A stretch of DNA of 34,190 nucleotides from Terriglobales bacterium (GCA_035454605.1 DATIGQ010000144.1:1-34190); one strand, 5' to 3'. Shown: positions 8,912-16,496, counted from the stretch's first letter. The notes: generated by a model not told the origin, from the sequence alone. Program-made: numbers and translations.

Positions 8912-9265
8912 TCATCCGACGCGCGCGCCGTTAGGTACCGGCGCTTCCGGAACCGCCAGCACCGGCATGATGCCGTCCTGGTAACCCAGGTCGAACAACA
9001 TGCCTTCCGACATCACGCCATGGATCTTCCGCGGCGCGAGGTTCACCACGAACAGCGCCTGCCGCCCGGCGATTTCCTGCGGGTCGGACCGCTCCTGCTT
9101 CAGTCCGGCTACGATGGTGCGCGTATGGTCACCGAAGTCCACGCGCAGTGCTACCAGCCGCTTGGATCCGGCGATGTCTTCGACGGACGCGATCGTCCCT
9201 ACGCGAATGTCGATCTGTTCCAGCACTTCCGCGGCGACCACAGGTTTCACCGGCGCAGGTGTCAT
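8912..9265 (-). CDS. CsaA-like / MetRS C-terminal tRNA-binding domain protein
   Basis: A stand-alone OB-fold tRNA-binding domain of 117 residues, like CsaA or the C-terminal dimerisation domain of methionyl-tRNA synthetase. Diagnostic segments are LEQIDIRVGTI, ALRVDFGDHTRTIVAGL, GRQALFVVNLAPRKIHGVMSEGM and an ending rich in P and V. It probably binds tRNA or acts as a structure-specific RNA or chaperone factor; no catalytic residues are expected. The frame extends 27 codons further upstream, but homology begins shortly after the ATG at 9265. A TAGAAT -10 box ends 8 bases before that ATG, so the longer reading is unlikely. It is convergent with hemQ, with 4 bases between stops. Confidence 0.88.
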   Translation of the reverse strand: MTPAPVKPVVAAEVLEQIDIRVGTIASVEDIAGSKRLVALRVDFGDHTRTIVAGLKQERSDPQEIAGRQALFVVNLAPRKIHGVMSEGMLFDLGYQDGIMPVLAVPEAPVPNGARVG

Positions 9266-9272
9266 GCCGGGT

Positions 9273-9278
9273 ATTCTA
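9273..9278 (-). promoter_or_regulatory. -10 box TAGAAT for the CsaA-like gene
   Basis: On the minus strand TAGAAT ends 8 bases before the ATG at 9265, so the predicted transcript would begin at or beside the start codon (leaderless). No convincing -35 is present. Confidence 0.45.
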
Positions 9279-9292
9279 CTGATGCCTGCCGA

Positions 9293-9321
9293 TTGACGCC
9301 GCGCCCCGGTCTGGTTAGTCT
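9293..9321 (+). promoter_or_regulatory. Sigma-70-like promoter for the small ORF at 9330
   Basis: TTGACG (9293-9298), a 17-base spacer and TAGTCT (9316-9321). The second ATG of the frame (9330) lies 8 bases after the -10, again fitting a leaderless transcript. It overlaps the divergent CsaA-gene promoter region. Confidence 0.5.
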
Positions 9322-9329
9322 GGATGCTG

Positions 9330-9557
9330 ATGTCGGTGAAAGCCATTCAGCTCGGCCAGGTCTGGCGCAACGATGCCGACGGCCTCAACTACCTGGTCAC
9401 CAAGCTCTACAAGGAAGTGTTCACGCAGTTCGCCATGCTGCGCCACGCCGACGCCACCGCCGCCTCCAGCGACACCGTGCGCGTCAAAGTGGAAAAGACC
9501 GCCGACGGCTTTACCCTGCCTGGCTACACCTACACGCAGGAATCCCAGGAGTTCTAG
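9330..9557 (+). CDS. Small hypothetical protein (75 aa)
   Basis: I do not recognise a family. The product is a 75-residue, acid-balanced soluble protein with no signal peptide or membrane segment. Features are an IQLGQVWRNDADGLNYLVTKLYKEV beginning that reads as strand then helix, an alanine-rich middle, then a DTVRVKVEKTADGFTLPGYTYTQE end with a beta-hairpin feel. Codon usage is that of a real gene (strong G/C at third positions), and it has its own promoter-like sequence. An ATG two codons earlier (9324) is possible, but it lies only two bases after the -10. It precedes dedA by 78 bases, so the two may be co-transcribed. Confidence 0.7.
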   Translation: MSVKAIQLGQVWRNDADGLNYLVTKLYKEVFTQFAMLRHADATAASSDTVRVKVEKTADGFTLPGYTYTQESQEF

Positions 9558-9635
9558 CGGGCCATCGATGGTGGCCACCCCTGTCGTGCCTGCCGCGCCC
9601 GCTTTGCCCTGCTGCGCAGCCGGAGGCAGCCGCGC

Positions 9636-10259
9636 ATGATCACCCGTCTCCTTGCCTGGCTGAGCGGCTTCGTCATCGCGACCATCTCCAGCTCCGGCTA
9701 CCTCGGCATCGTCGCGCTGATGGCCATCGAGTCGGCCTGCATTCCCTTGCCCTCGGAAGTCATCATGCCGTTCTCCGGATACCTGGTGTACACCGGGCGC
9801 TTCAATCTCTGGTGGGTGGCCACCGCCGGCGCTATCGGCTGCAACCTGGGCTCGGTGCTGGCTTACGAGCTGGGCTCTTACGGCGGACGCCCGCTGGTGG
9901 AAAAGTACGGCGCCTACCTGCTGCTCAGCCGCCGCGAGCTCGAGTGGGCGGACCGCTTCTTCGCGCGCTACGGCTCCGCCGCCGTCTTCATCGCGCGCCT
10001 GCTGCCGGTGGTACGCACCTTCATCGCCCTGCCCGCCGGCATCGCCCGCATGCCCCGCGTCCCGTTCCACCTCTACACCTTCCTCGGCTCCTGGCCCTGG
10101 TGCTTCGGCCTGGCATGGCTGGGCATGAAAGCGGGGGAGAAATGGAATTACCTCGGCCCTTACTTCCACGAATTCGATGCCGTCATCGGCGTGCTGCTGG
10201 CCGCCGCAGTCATCTGGTTCGTCTGGTCGCGCTGGAAGCACCGCGTGCGCGCTAAGTAG
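9636..10259 (+). CDS. DedA-family membrane protein
   Basis: An integral inner-membrane protein of 207 residues in the DedA/SNARE-associated family; several members recycle undecaprenyl phosphate or other lipids across the membrane and depend on the proton gradient. Seen: ALMAIESACIPLPSEVIMPFSGYL near the N-terminus (the E..xxPxPSE re-entrant motif), then RYGSAAVFIARLLPVVRTFIALPAGIARM, with the conserved arginines of the second re-entrant loop. A C-terminal hydrophobic helix ends in a basic tail, SRWKHRVRAK. GGAGG lies 10 bases before the ATG. Which substrate it moves cannot be told from sequence. Confidence 0.93.
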   Translation: MITRLLAWLSGFVIATISSSGYLGIVALMAIESACIPLPSEVIMPFSGYLVYTGRFNLWWVATAGAIGCNLGSVLAYELGSYGGRPLVEKYGAYLLLSRRELEWADRFFARYGSAAVFIARLLPVVRTFIALPAGIARMPRVPFHLYTFLGSWPWCFGLAWLGMKAGEKWNYLGPYFHEFDAVIGVLLAAAVIWFVWSRWKHRVRAK

Positions 10260-10278
10260 CTGATGGTCTTTCGGAGGG

Positions 10279-10296
10279 GCACGGCTTTAGCTGTGC
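10279..10296. repeat. Short hairpin GCACGGC-ttta-GCTGTGC
   Basis: A 7-bp stem with one G-T pair and a TTTA loop, 20 bases after the DedA stop. Strings of the type ggggcacggctt(t/c)agc are, from recall, frequent between acidobacterial genes. No T run follows, so it is not a classical terminator. Confidence 0.5.
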
Positions 10297-10318
10297 GGAC
10301 GCTCGCCCTTCTTCTCTT

Positions 10319-10394
10319 TGTCATCCCGAGCGAGCCCGCGCCGCCGAGTCCGCGTGGCGGACAAGGGGGAAAGCAAGGGCGAGTCGAGGGACCC
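10319..10394. repeat. REP-like element, copy 1
   Basis: It begins TGTCATCCCGAGCGA and ends GCGAGTCGAGGGACCC. Between these ends lies an insert with a perfect 6-bp hairpin, GTCCGC-gtg-GCGGAC (10348-10362). A second element with the same ends lies in reverse orientation at 18634-18757. A T6 run at 10403-10408 follows and might help end dedA transcription. The rest of the 168-base gap between dedA and the SDR gene carries only the hairpin at 10279. Confidence 0.6.
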
Positions 10395-10427
10395 TGGGGG
10401 TGCTTTTTTGGGGGAACGAGAAAGCGC

Positions 10428-11276
10428 CTACGCGATCCTTATCGCTTTCGTAATCAGCCGCTCGTACACCTTCCACGGCAATAGCGCCTTGATCCACGTC
10501 ATCGTGTGCGCATCCGGCCCCACCAGGTAGCGCAGCCGCGGATTTGGATCGTCGGCGACATCAGCGATCTTCCGCGCCACCACCTGCGCGTCCCGCTTTA
10601 CGACTTTGGTTTTCACGTACTCGGAATAACGCTTTCCCCGTTCCGCGTTGGGCGAGGCCGGATCGAAGACCCGCTCGCCGAGTTTCACGTTACGGTCCCA
10701 TATATCGGTCTTGTAGGCGCCGGGCTCGATCAGCACCACTTTGACGCCCAGTTCCAGCATCTCCATGCGCAACGCCTCGCTCCAGCCTTCCAGCGCCCAC
10801 TTCGACGCTGAATACGAACTCACCACCGGCGTCGCCGCCCGCCCGTTGATGGAGGAGATCATCAGGATGTGCCCGCTCTTCTGCGCCCGCATCACCGGCA
10901 GCACCGCCTTGGTCATGGCGACGTGGCCGAAGAAGTTGGTGTCCAGCTGCTCGCGTATCTCTTCCAGTTTCAGGTCTTCGATGAACCCGGCCACGGCGAA
11001 GCCGGCGTTGTTTACCAGCACGTCGATGCGCCCGTAGTCCCGCACAATCCCCTCGACCACGGGCACGATGGCGGGCGTGTCGGTCACGTCCAGCTTGCGC
11101 ACGTCGATGCGCTCGGCGACGCCCGCCGCCGCCGCCGCTTCATCCAGCAGCCGGCGCCGCTCCAGGTTGCGCATGGTCGCGACCACCCGGTATCCGCGCC
11201 GCGCCATCTCCACCGCCGTCAGCAGCCCGAACCCGCTTGAGGACCCGGTGATAACGGAAACTCGTGTGTCCGCCAT
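10428..11276 (-). CDS. Short-chain dehydrogenase/reductase (classical SDR)
   Basis: An NAD(P)-dependent oxidoreductase of 282 residues. TGSSSGFG at 10-17 is the TGxxxGxG cofactor motif, with LDV and NNAG (89-92) following. The catalytic triad is Ser142 in SSINGRA, Tyr155 and Lys159 in YSASK. An arginine-rich region after the second strand (RNLERRR) suggests NADP(H) preference, which is inference. The C-terminal part, with PDAHTMTWIKALLPWKVYERLI, resembles SDRs annotated as oxidoreductases acting on lipids or sterols; the substrate is unknown. The ATG at 11276 is supported by AAGGAG seven bases upstream; the frame stays open further but has no family similarity there. It is divergent from the inositol-phosphate synthase gene. 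Confidence 0.92.
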   Translation of the reverse strand: MADTRVSVITGSSSGFGLLTAVEMARRGYRVVATMRNLERRRLLDEAAAAAGVAERIDVRKLDVTDTPAIVPVVEGIVRDYGRIDVLVNNAGFAVAGFIEDLKLEEIREQLDTNFFGHVAMTKAVLPVMRAQKSGHILMISSINGRAATPVVSSYSASKWALEGWSEALRMEMLELGVKVVLIEPGAYKTDIWDRNVKLGERVFDPASPNAERGKRYSEYVKTKVVKRDAQVVARKIADVADDPNPRLRYLVGPDAHTMTWIKALLPWKVYERLITKAIRIA

Positions 11277-11424
11277 GCTCGCTCTCCTTCCCGTGGGCAA
11301 TTGAATCATGCCTGGCGGAGAGCGCAAAGCGGAAGGCGCATCGGAGTTTGCAAATGCGCGTTCGATACGAGAAGATATTGCGTTTGTCCATCCCGTCCAA
11401 ATCCACCAGGTAGGACCCGCACTC

Positions 11425-12777
11425 ATGGCACGCGTTTCCGCTCCGAAGAAGGACGCCCGTCGCACCGCCGCCATCGCCCCGGCCAAGGGCAAGCTGGGGG
11501 TGATGATTCCCGGCATGGGCGCCGTAGCCACCACCTTTGTCGCCGGCGTCGAGGCCATCCGGCGCGGCCTGGCTGCCCCCATCGGCTCGCTCACCCAGAT
11601 GGGCACCATCCGCCTGGGCAAGCGCACCGACGGCCGCACGCCCGCCATCAAGGACTTCGTGCCGCTCGTCAACCTGCCCGACCTGGTCTTCACCGGCTGG
11701 GACATCTTCCCGGACGACATGTACGCCGCCGCCTCTAAAGCCGGCGTGCTCGAGCAATCGCTCCTGGACAAGGTCAAGCCGTTCCTGCAGACCGTGAAGC
11801 CCCGCAAGGCCGTCTTTGACCGGCGCTACGTCAAGAAGCTCGACGGCCCCAATGTGAAGAAGGGCCGCAACAAGATGGAGCTGGCCGAGCAGGTGAGGGA
11901 AGACATCCGCCAGTTCCAGAAGACTTCCGGCGCCGACCGCCTGGTGATGATCTGGTGCGGCTCCACCGAAGTCTTCCTCACGCCCGGACCCGCGCACACC
12001 TCGCTGGCCGCCTTCGAGAAAGCCCTGCAAAAGAACGACGACAGCATCGCGCCCTCGATGATTTACGCCTACGCCGCTCTGCAGGAAGGCGTGCCGTTCG
12101 CCAACGGCGCTCCCAACCTCACCGTGGACATCCCCGCCATGCACGAGCTGGCGCGCCGTCACCAGGCGCCCATCTGCGGCAAAGACTTCAAGACCGGCCA
12201 GACCTTGCTCAAGACCATCCTCGCGCCCGGATTCAAGGCACGCATGATCGGCCTGCACGGCTGGTTCTCCACCAACATCCTGGGCAACCGCGACGGGGAA
12301 GTGCTCGACGACCCCGAGTCTTTCAAAACCAAAGAAGAATCCAAGCTCTCGGTGCTCGAGCAGATCCTCCAGCCCGAGCTTTATCCCACGCTGTACAAGG
12401 ACTTCTACCACAAGGTCCGCATTAACTATTACCCGCCGCGGGGCGACAACAAAGAGGGCTGGGACAACATCGATATCTTCGGCTGGCTGGGCTACCCCAT
12501 GCAGATCAAGGTGGACTTCCTCTGCCGCGACTCCATCCTGGCCGCCCCCATCGTGCTCGACCTCGTCCTCTTCCTCGACCTCGCCCAGCGCGCCCCCGCA
12601 CTCCGCCGCCTGGGCATCCAGGAATGGCTCAGCTTCTACTTCAAGTCGCCCATGACCGCCCCGGGCCTATATCCCGAGCACGACCTGTTCATCCAGTTGA
12701 TGAAGCTGAAGAACACCCTCCGCCACCTGGAGGGCGAAGCCCTGATTACCCACCTGGGGCTCGAGTACTACGACTAG
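11425..12777 (+). CDS. Myo-inositol-1-phosphate synthase
   Basis: NAD-dependent cyclisation of glucose-6-phosphate to 1L-myo-inositol-1-phosphate, the entry to inositol lipids and compatible solutes. It has 450 residues. GVMIPGMGAVATT (residues 25-37) is the NAD-binding glycine motif. Further family segments are FTGWDIFPDDMY, IAPSMIYAYAALQEGVPFANGAPN, CGKDFKTGQT with its catalytic lysine region, and STNILGNRDGEVL (the NxLGNxDG motif), with the active-site lysine-rich SFKTKEESK following. The frame is open for 39 codons upstream, but that stretch is intergenic in composition and the ATG at 11425 matches the family start. A weak GGTAGGA precedes it. Bacterial versions of this enzyme are patchily distributed. 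Confidence 0.93.
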   Translation: MARVSAPKKDARRTAAIAPAKGKLGVMIPGMGAVATTFVAGVEAIRRGLAAPIGSLTQMGTIRLGKRTDGRTPAIKDFVPLVNLPDLVFTGWDIFPDDMYAAASKAGVLEQSLLDKVKPFLQTVKPRKAVFDRRYVKKLDGPNVKKGRNKMELAEQVREDIRQFQKTSGADRLVMIWCGSTEVFLTPGPAHTSLAAFEKALQKNDDSIAPSMIYAYAALQEGVPFANGAPNLTVDIPAMHELARRHQAPICGKDFKTGQTLLKTILAPGFKARMIGLHGWFSTNILGNRDGEVLDDPESFKTKEESKLSVLEQILQPELYPTLYKDFYHKVRINYYPPRGDNKEGWDNIDIFGWLGYPMQIKVDFLCRDSILAAPIVLDLVLFLDLAQRAPALRRLGIQEWLSFYFKSPMTAPGLYPEHDLFIQLMKLKNTLRHLEGEALITHLGLEYYD

Positions 12778-12782
12778 GCGAA

Positions 12783-13409
12783 GTGACACGAGCCAGGAGG
12801 CATGCCATTAAGCTCTCAGTCTTTTGCGGAGTGAGCGTGGACGGATTTCTCGCGCGGCCGGACGACGCGCTCGATTTCCTGGAAACCGGTGAGCAGGAGC
12901 CGCACGGCTTCGAAGAATTCTACGGCAGCGTCGATGTCGTCGTGATCGGCCGCAAGACCTTCGAAGTCGTGCTGACCTTCGGCAAATGGTTTTACGGCAA
13001 GAAGCCGGTGGTCGTGCTGAGCCGCCGTCGGCTCGATTTCTCGCCGGTCAAAGGCGGGGTGGTCGAGCAGATGTCGGGAGAACCGGCCCAAATCGTTGCC
13101 CAGCTCAAAGCGCGCGGTTACAAACACGCGTACATAGACGGCGGCGTCACCATCCAGCGATTCCTGGCCGCTGAGCTCATCGACCGCTTGGTGGTCACGC
13201 GCGTGCCCGTGCTCATCGGATCAGGCATTCCGCTGTTCGGCCCACTGCCGCGCGACATCAGTCTTCGGCACGTTGCGACCCGCTGCTATAAGGGTGGCCT
13301 GGTGCAAAGTGAATACCAGGTTGGCGCTCGACCGCGCACGCGGGCTCGGAAGAAGGCTCCGTCGTCGCGAGCGAAAAGTTCAGCCAGGCGGAAACGAAAG
13401 TCGAAGTGA
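12783..13409 (+). CDS. Dihydrofolate reductase/RibD C-terminal family protein with basic tail
   Basis: A DHFR-fold protein of the RibD C-terminal (YyaP/YwjB-like) type. Seen: KLSVFCGVSVDGFLARPDD at the N-terminus, VVVIGRKTFEVVL (the GRxTYE motif), KKPVVVLSRR, AYIDGGVTIQRFL (the DGG motif) and LVVTRVPVLIGSGIPLF. Genuine DHFRs lack this pattern, so it is a paralogue of unknown substrate. The C-terminal ~27 residues are a lysine/arginine tail (RTRARKKAPSS, then SARRKRKSK) unusual for the family and suggestive of nucleic-acid contact. The start is uncertain: GTG at 12783 is the only conventional choice, while AGGAGG at 12795-12800 points to an ATT at 12807, exactly where homologues begin. It follows the inositol synthase by 5 bases. 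Confidence 0.85.
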   Translation: MTRARRHAIKLSVFCGVSVDGFLARPDDALDFLETGEQEPHGFEEFYGSVDVVVIGRKTFEVVLTFGKWFYGKKPVVVLSRRRLDFSPVKGGVVEQMSGEPAQIVAQLKARGYKHAYIDGGVTIQRFLAAELIDRLVVTRVPVLIGSGIPLFGPLPRDISLRHVATRCYKGGLVQSEYQVGARPRTRARKKAPSSRAKSSARRKRKSK

Positions 13410-13443
13410 AGCATCGCCGCCATGAGGGCGGCTTGGTGGCGGC

Positions 13444-14004
13444 ATGGCTCTGGTCGTGTTTCTCCGGGGTGTCAACGTCGGCGGCCACAGGACGTTTCGC
13501 CCCAGCATCCTCGCAAAGCGATTGCGCGACCACGACGTGGTGAACATCGGCGCTGCGGGAACGTTTGTCGTTCGGAGACCCGGACCGAAAGCGAAGTTTC
13601 GTGCGGCGCTTCTCCGCAAGCTGCCCTTCAAGGCGGAAGTCATGCTCTGCGAGGGTCGCGATCTCCTCCGCCTGGAGACGCAAAATCCGTATGGACCGTC
13701 ACATCCCGATGTCGTTCGATTCGTGAGCATTCTGTCGAAACCAAGCCGCGGCCGGGTTGACATTCCGTGCGCATTTCCGCCACGCGGGAAGTGGTTCGTG
13801 CGAGTGATCGCGTCGCGGAAGTGCTTCGTCTTTGGAGAGTACCGGCGGCACATGAAGACCATCGGCTATCTCGGCCAGATCGACAAGCTGTTCGGCGTGC
13901 CGGTGACCACGCGCAACTGGAACACCATCCTCGCGGCCATCCGGATCTTGAAGGACCAGGAGAAGAAAGGGAAGGGTAGACCAGAGACTCGAAAGCTCAA
14001 CTAA
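13444..14004 (+). CDS. DUF1697 family protein
   Basis: A 186-residue cytoplasmic protein of the DUF1697 family, widespread in bacteria and of unknown function. Recognised by ALVVFLRGVNVGGH at the N-terminus (family AFLRGINVGG), a VVNIGAAGTFVV strand where others have the QSGNVVF segment, and GVPVTTRNWNTILA near the C-terminus (family TTRNWNT). The middle part is more basic than usual. The N-terminal domain deviates from typical members: the otherwise constant SGN is replaced by AAG, so it may belong to a divergent subgroup. It lies 34 bases after the DHFR-like gene and is convergent with the PLP enzyme gene. Confidence 0.85.
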   Translation: MALVVFLRGVNVGGHRTFRPSILAKRLRDHDVVNIGAAGTFVVRRPGPKAKFRAALLRKLPFKAEVMLCEGRDLLRLETQNPYGPSHPDVVRFVSILSKPSRGRVDIPCAFPPRGKWFVRVIASRKCFVFGEYRRHMKTIGYLGQIDKLFGVPVTTRNWNTILAAIRILKDQEKKGKGRPETRKLN

Positions 14005-14015
14005 CAGCTGCCAGT

Positions 14016-15293
14016 CTACCCGTTTGCTTTGCGATACTCGTCGAACTTCTCCACGAACCGGTCCACATCCTTGTGCAGGATGTAGTAGGGCGTGGAGAGG
14101 CGGAGCTTGGAGGGCTCGCCGCCGCGGATGCGCACCTTGTGCTGCTTCCACAGCCAGTTCTCGAGCTTCATGCGCTCGACTCCGGGCAGGTTGACCGTCA
14201 CGATGCCGCAGCGCAGGGCCGCATCGGGCGAAGTCCAGCTCTCCGCGCCACGCTCCGCCATCTTCCCGTGGATGTAGTCAGCCATCTGTCGATGGCGCTT
14301 TTCGATGCGCTCCATGCCGATCTTTTCGGCGAACTCGATGGAAGCCTTCAGCCCCCAGAGCGACGGCACATTCGACGACCCGATGCGCTGGAAGCGCTCG
14401 GCGCGGATCTTCGGTTCGTCCCAGCCTTCGGTGGCGATGGTGTTCCACACCCGGTCGATGACCTCGTTGCGGACGTAGAGGAACCCGCTGCCCTTGGGCG
14501 CTTGCAGCCATTTGTGTGGGCTGGCGCTGTAGAAGTCGCAGCCGATCTCGCCGATGTTCAGGCGCATCATGCCCGGCACGTGCGCCCCGTCGAGCGCCGA
14601 AAGGATGCCTTTGGAGCGCGCCAGCGCGCAGATCTCCTTCACCGGCAGGACCACGCCGGTGACGGTGGTGATGTGGCTGACGAAAATCACCCGCGTCCGC
14701 GGCGTAATAGCGTCATCGATGAGGTTCAGGATTTCAGCCGCATTTTTGGGCGGTTTGGGCAGGGTGAACTTCTTTACCACCGTGCCGTAGCGCTTGGCCC
14801 GGAGCTGGAAGGGCATTTCGCCCCCGGGATGCTCCTGGTCGCTCATCAAGACTTCATCCCCGGCTTTAAGGTCTATGCCGTTGGCGATGTAGCTATTGGC
14901 CTCTGTGGCGTTGCGCAACAGGGCGACCTCGTCGCGGGTGGCGCCCACGAAGGCGGCCAGCGGGTCGCGAAACTGGTTCCAGGCGGCATAGCCCCAGATG
15001 GGATAGTCCTCGGGATCCTCCTGGGCCAGCTTCTCGGTTTCGCGGTAGCCGTCGAAGATGGCCTGGAGCACGGGAATCGGGCTGGAACCTACGGTGCCGT
15101 TGTTGAGATAGACCTCGTCCTCGGGGATAAGGAACTGGCGGCGCAAGGTGGCCCAGTACGCCTCCTGGTCGCGCCCGTAGAGGTCGGGCGCCGGCAGGGG
15201 CTCGCTGGGCAACTGGGCCAGCAGGTGGGGCGAAAGGGCCGCCGTAGCGGCCAGTCCGGCCCCCAAGTGCAAGAACGAGCGGCGGTTCAGCAT
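14016..15293 (-). CDS. Tat-exported class V PLP-dependent aminotransferase-like enzyme
   Basis: A fold-type I PLP enzyme of the aminotransferase class V / cysteine desulfurase / isopenicillin-N-epimerase group, 425 residues. The N-terminus MLNRRSFLHLGAGLAATAAL is a twin-arginine signal (RRSFL), so the folded holo-enzyme is probably exported to the periplasm. YLNNGTVGSSP opens the catalytic domain, SDQEHPGGEMP is the epimerase-like segment, DGAHVPG gives the PLP-pyridine Asp235, and SASPHKWLQAPKGSG gives the Schiff-base Lys261. GGGAGG seven bases before the ATG at 15293 supports this start over upstream ATGs. Exported PLP enzymes are rare; PvdN of Pseudomonas is a known example. The substrate is unknown. 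Confidence 0.9.
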   Translation of the reverse strand: MLNRRSFLHLGAGLAATAALSPHLLAQLPSEPLPAPDLYGRDQEAYWATLRRQFLIPEDEVYLNNGTVGSSPIPVLQAIFDGYRETEKLAQEDPEDYPIWGYAAWNQFRDPLAAFVGATRDEVALLRNATEANSYIANGIDLKAGDEVLMSDQEHPGGEMPFQLRAKRYGTVVKKFTLPKPPKNAAEILNLIDDAITPRTRVIFVSHITTVTGVVLPVKEICALARSKGILSALDGAHVPGMMRLNIGEIGCDFYSASPHKWLQAPKGSGFLYVRNEVIDRVWNTIATEGWDEPKIRAERFQRIGSSNVPSLWGLKASIEFAEKIGMERIEKRHRQMADYIHGKMAERGAESWTSPDAALRCGIVTVNLPGVERMKLENWLWKQHKVRIRGGEPSKLRLSTPYYILHKDVDRFVEKFDEYRKANG

Positions 15294-15432
15294 CGCGGTG
15301 CCTCCCGGATTCGCCGCCATGCTACGGGCATTCCGAGAGCCGCTCAAGAAGATTGTGAGAAGGTCAGGAAACGTAAAGGGCGGCGAATGAATCCAATGGG
15401 ATAGATAGGAATCCGCTTCGAGAGAGGCGGCG

Positions 15433-15438
15433 TATAAT
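15433..15438 (+). promoter_or_regulatory. -10 box TATAAT for the M48 gene
   Basis: A perfect TATAAT with no clear -35. Transcription would start near 15445, two bases before the first ATG (15447) and about 35 before the ATG with a ribosome site (15480). Confidence 0.55.
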
Positions 15439-15479
15439 CACACCAGATGTCGGGCATGGCATCCCCGAGGAAGGTTCTC

Positions 15480-16475
15480 ATGAGATCACGCGCAACCGCG
15501 CTGACGCTGGCATTTACCCTGGCCCTGCTCGTAACCCCCAGCCTGCTGGCCGACTGCCCCGCCAATGTTGAGGCCATCGGCAACCGGAACATCGGCAAGG
15601 GTGGTGGCCTGGGCAACTGGTACTCCCTGGACAAAGAGATTCAGATCGGCAAGGAATACGCCGCGCAGGTGGACCAGAGCTCCCGCATCGTGCAGGACCC
15701 GGTGGTGAGCGAATATGTGAACCGTATCGGGCAGAACCTGGTGCGGAACTCGGACGCCCGTGTGCCTTTTACCATCAAGGTGATTGATTCCGACGAGGTC
15801 AACGCCTTCGCGCTGCCGGGCGGGTTCTTCTACGTGAACACCGGCCTGATCCTGGCGGCGGACGAAGAAGCCGAACTCGCCGGCGTCATGGCCCATGAGA
15901 TCGCGCACGTGGCCGCGCGGCACGCTACTCGCCAGGCCACCCGCGGGCAACTGCTGAACCTGGCTTCCATCCCGCTCATCTTCGTGGGCGGGGGCATCGG
16001 TTACGCCATCCGCACCGCCGCCGGATTCGCCTTGCCCATGACTTTCCTCACCTTCTCGCGCGGCTTCGAGCGTGAAGCCGACTGCTTGGGCATCCAGTAC
16101 CTCTATGCCAGTGGCTACGATCCGCAGGCCTTCGTGCAGTTCTTCGAGAAGCTCCAGGCACGCGAGAAGAAGAAGCCGGGGACGCTGGCCAAGGCCTTCT
16201 CCACCCATCCCCAAACGCCCGACCGCATCGAGAAATCGCAGGAGGAGATTGCCAGCGTGCTGCCGGCAAAGGACCAGTACGTGGTCACGACCTCCGAATT
16301 CGATGAGGTAAAGTCGCGGTTGGCCGCCCTGCAGAACCGCCGCAAGTTGGCCGACCAGGAAGACGAAAAGGCGCCCAGCCTGCGCCGCACCAAGACCGCG
16401 GACGACAAGGACGGGAAGGACGGTTCGAAACAAGAAGACGACGATGCGCCCGTCCTGAAGCGTCGCGACGAGTAA
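15480..16475 (+). CDS. Secreted M48 family zinc metalloprotease (BepA/LoiP-like)
   Basis: A periplasmic protease likely involved in envelope quality control. It has a signal peptide (MRSRATALTLAFTLALLV...LLA), then the M48 core. MAHEIAHVAARH holds zinc ligands His139 and His143 and catalytic Glu140, and GFEREADCLG holds the third ligand Glu199. Between them is a hydrophobic loop (LIFVGGGIGYAI), as in BepA-type proteases. THPQTPDRI is the typical downstream histidine motif. The C-terminal ~60 residues are highly charged low-complexity sequence (KTADDKDGKDG) instead of the TPR domain of BepA. I chose the ATG at 15480 because AGGAAGG lies five bases upstream; ATGs at 15447 and 15456 are possible. 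A strong terminator follows. Confidence 0.92.
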   Translation: MRSRATALTLAFTLALLVTPSLLADCPANVEAIGNRNIGKGGGLGNWYSLDKEIQIGKEYAAQVDQSSRIVQDPVVSEYVNRIGQNLVRNSDARVPFTIKVIDSDEVNAFALPGGFFYVNTGLILAADEEAELAGVMAHEIAHVAARHATRQATRGQLLNLASIPLIFVGGGIGYAIRTAAGFALPMTFLTFSRGFEREADCLGIQYLYASGYDPQAFVQFFEKLQAREKKKPGTLAKAFSTHPQTPDRIEKSQEEIASVLPAKDQYVVTTSEFDEVKSRLAALQNRRKLADQEDEKAPSLRRTKTADDKDGKDGSKQEDDDAPVLKRRDE

Positions 16476-16496
16476 GGGAAGGGAAGTCTCCCACGA

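Noticed and set aside
8582-10255. 557-codon plus-strand ORF spanning hemQ, the CsaA-like gene and dedA
   Set aside because: It crosses three well-supported genes in a different frame and reads as Arg/Pro/His-rich noise.
10263-10484. 73-codon ORF after dedA
   Set aside because: It runs through the hairpin and REP-like element into the end of the SDR gene; composition is repeat-driven.
12802-12834. 10-codon ORF starting at the ATG next to AGGAGG
   Set aside because: Only one base separates AGGAGG from this ATG and the peptide is not recognisable; noted only as a competitor of the ATT start.
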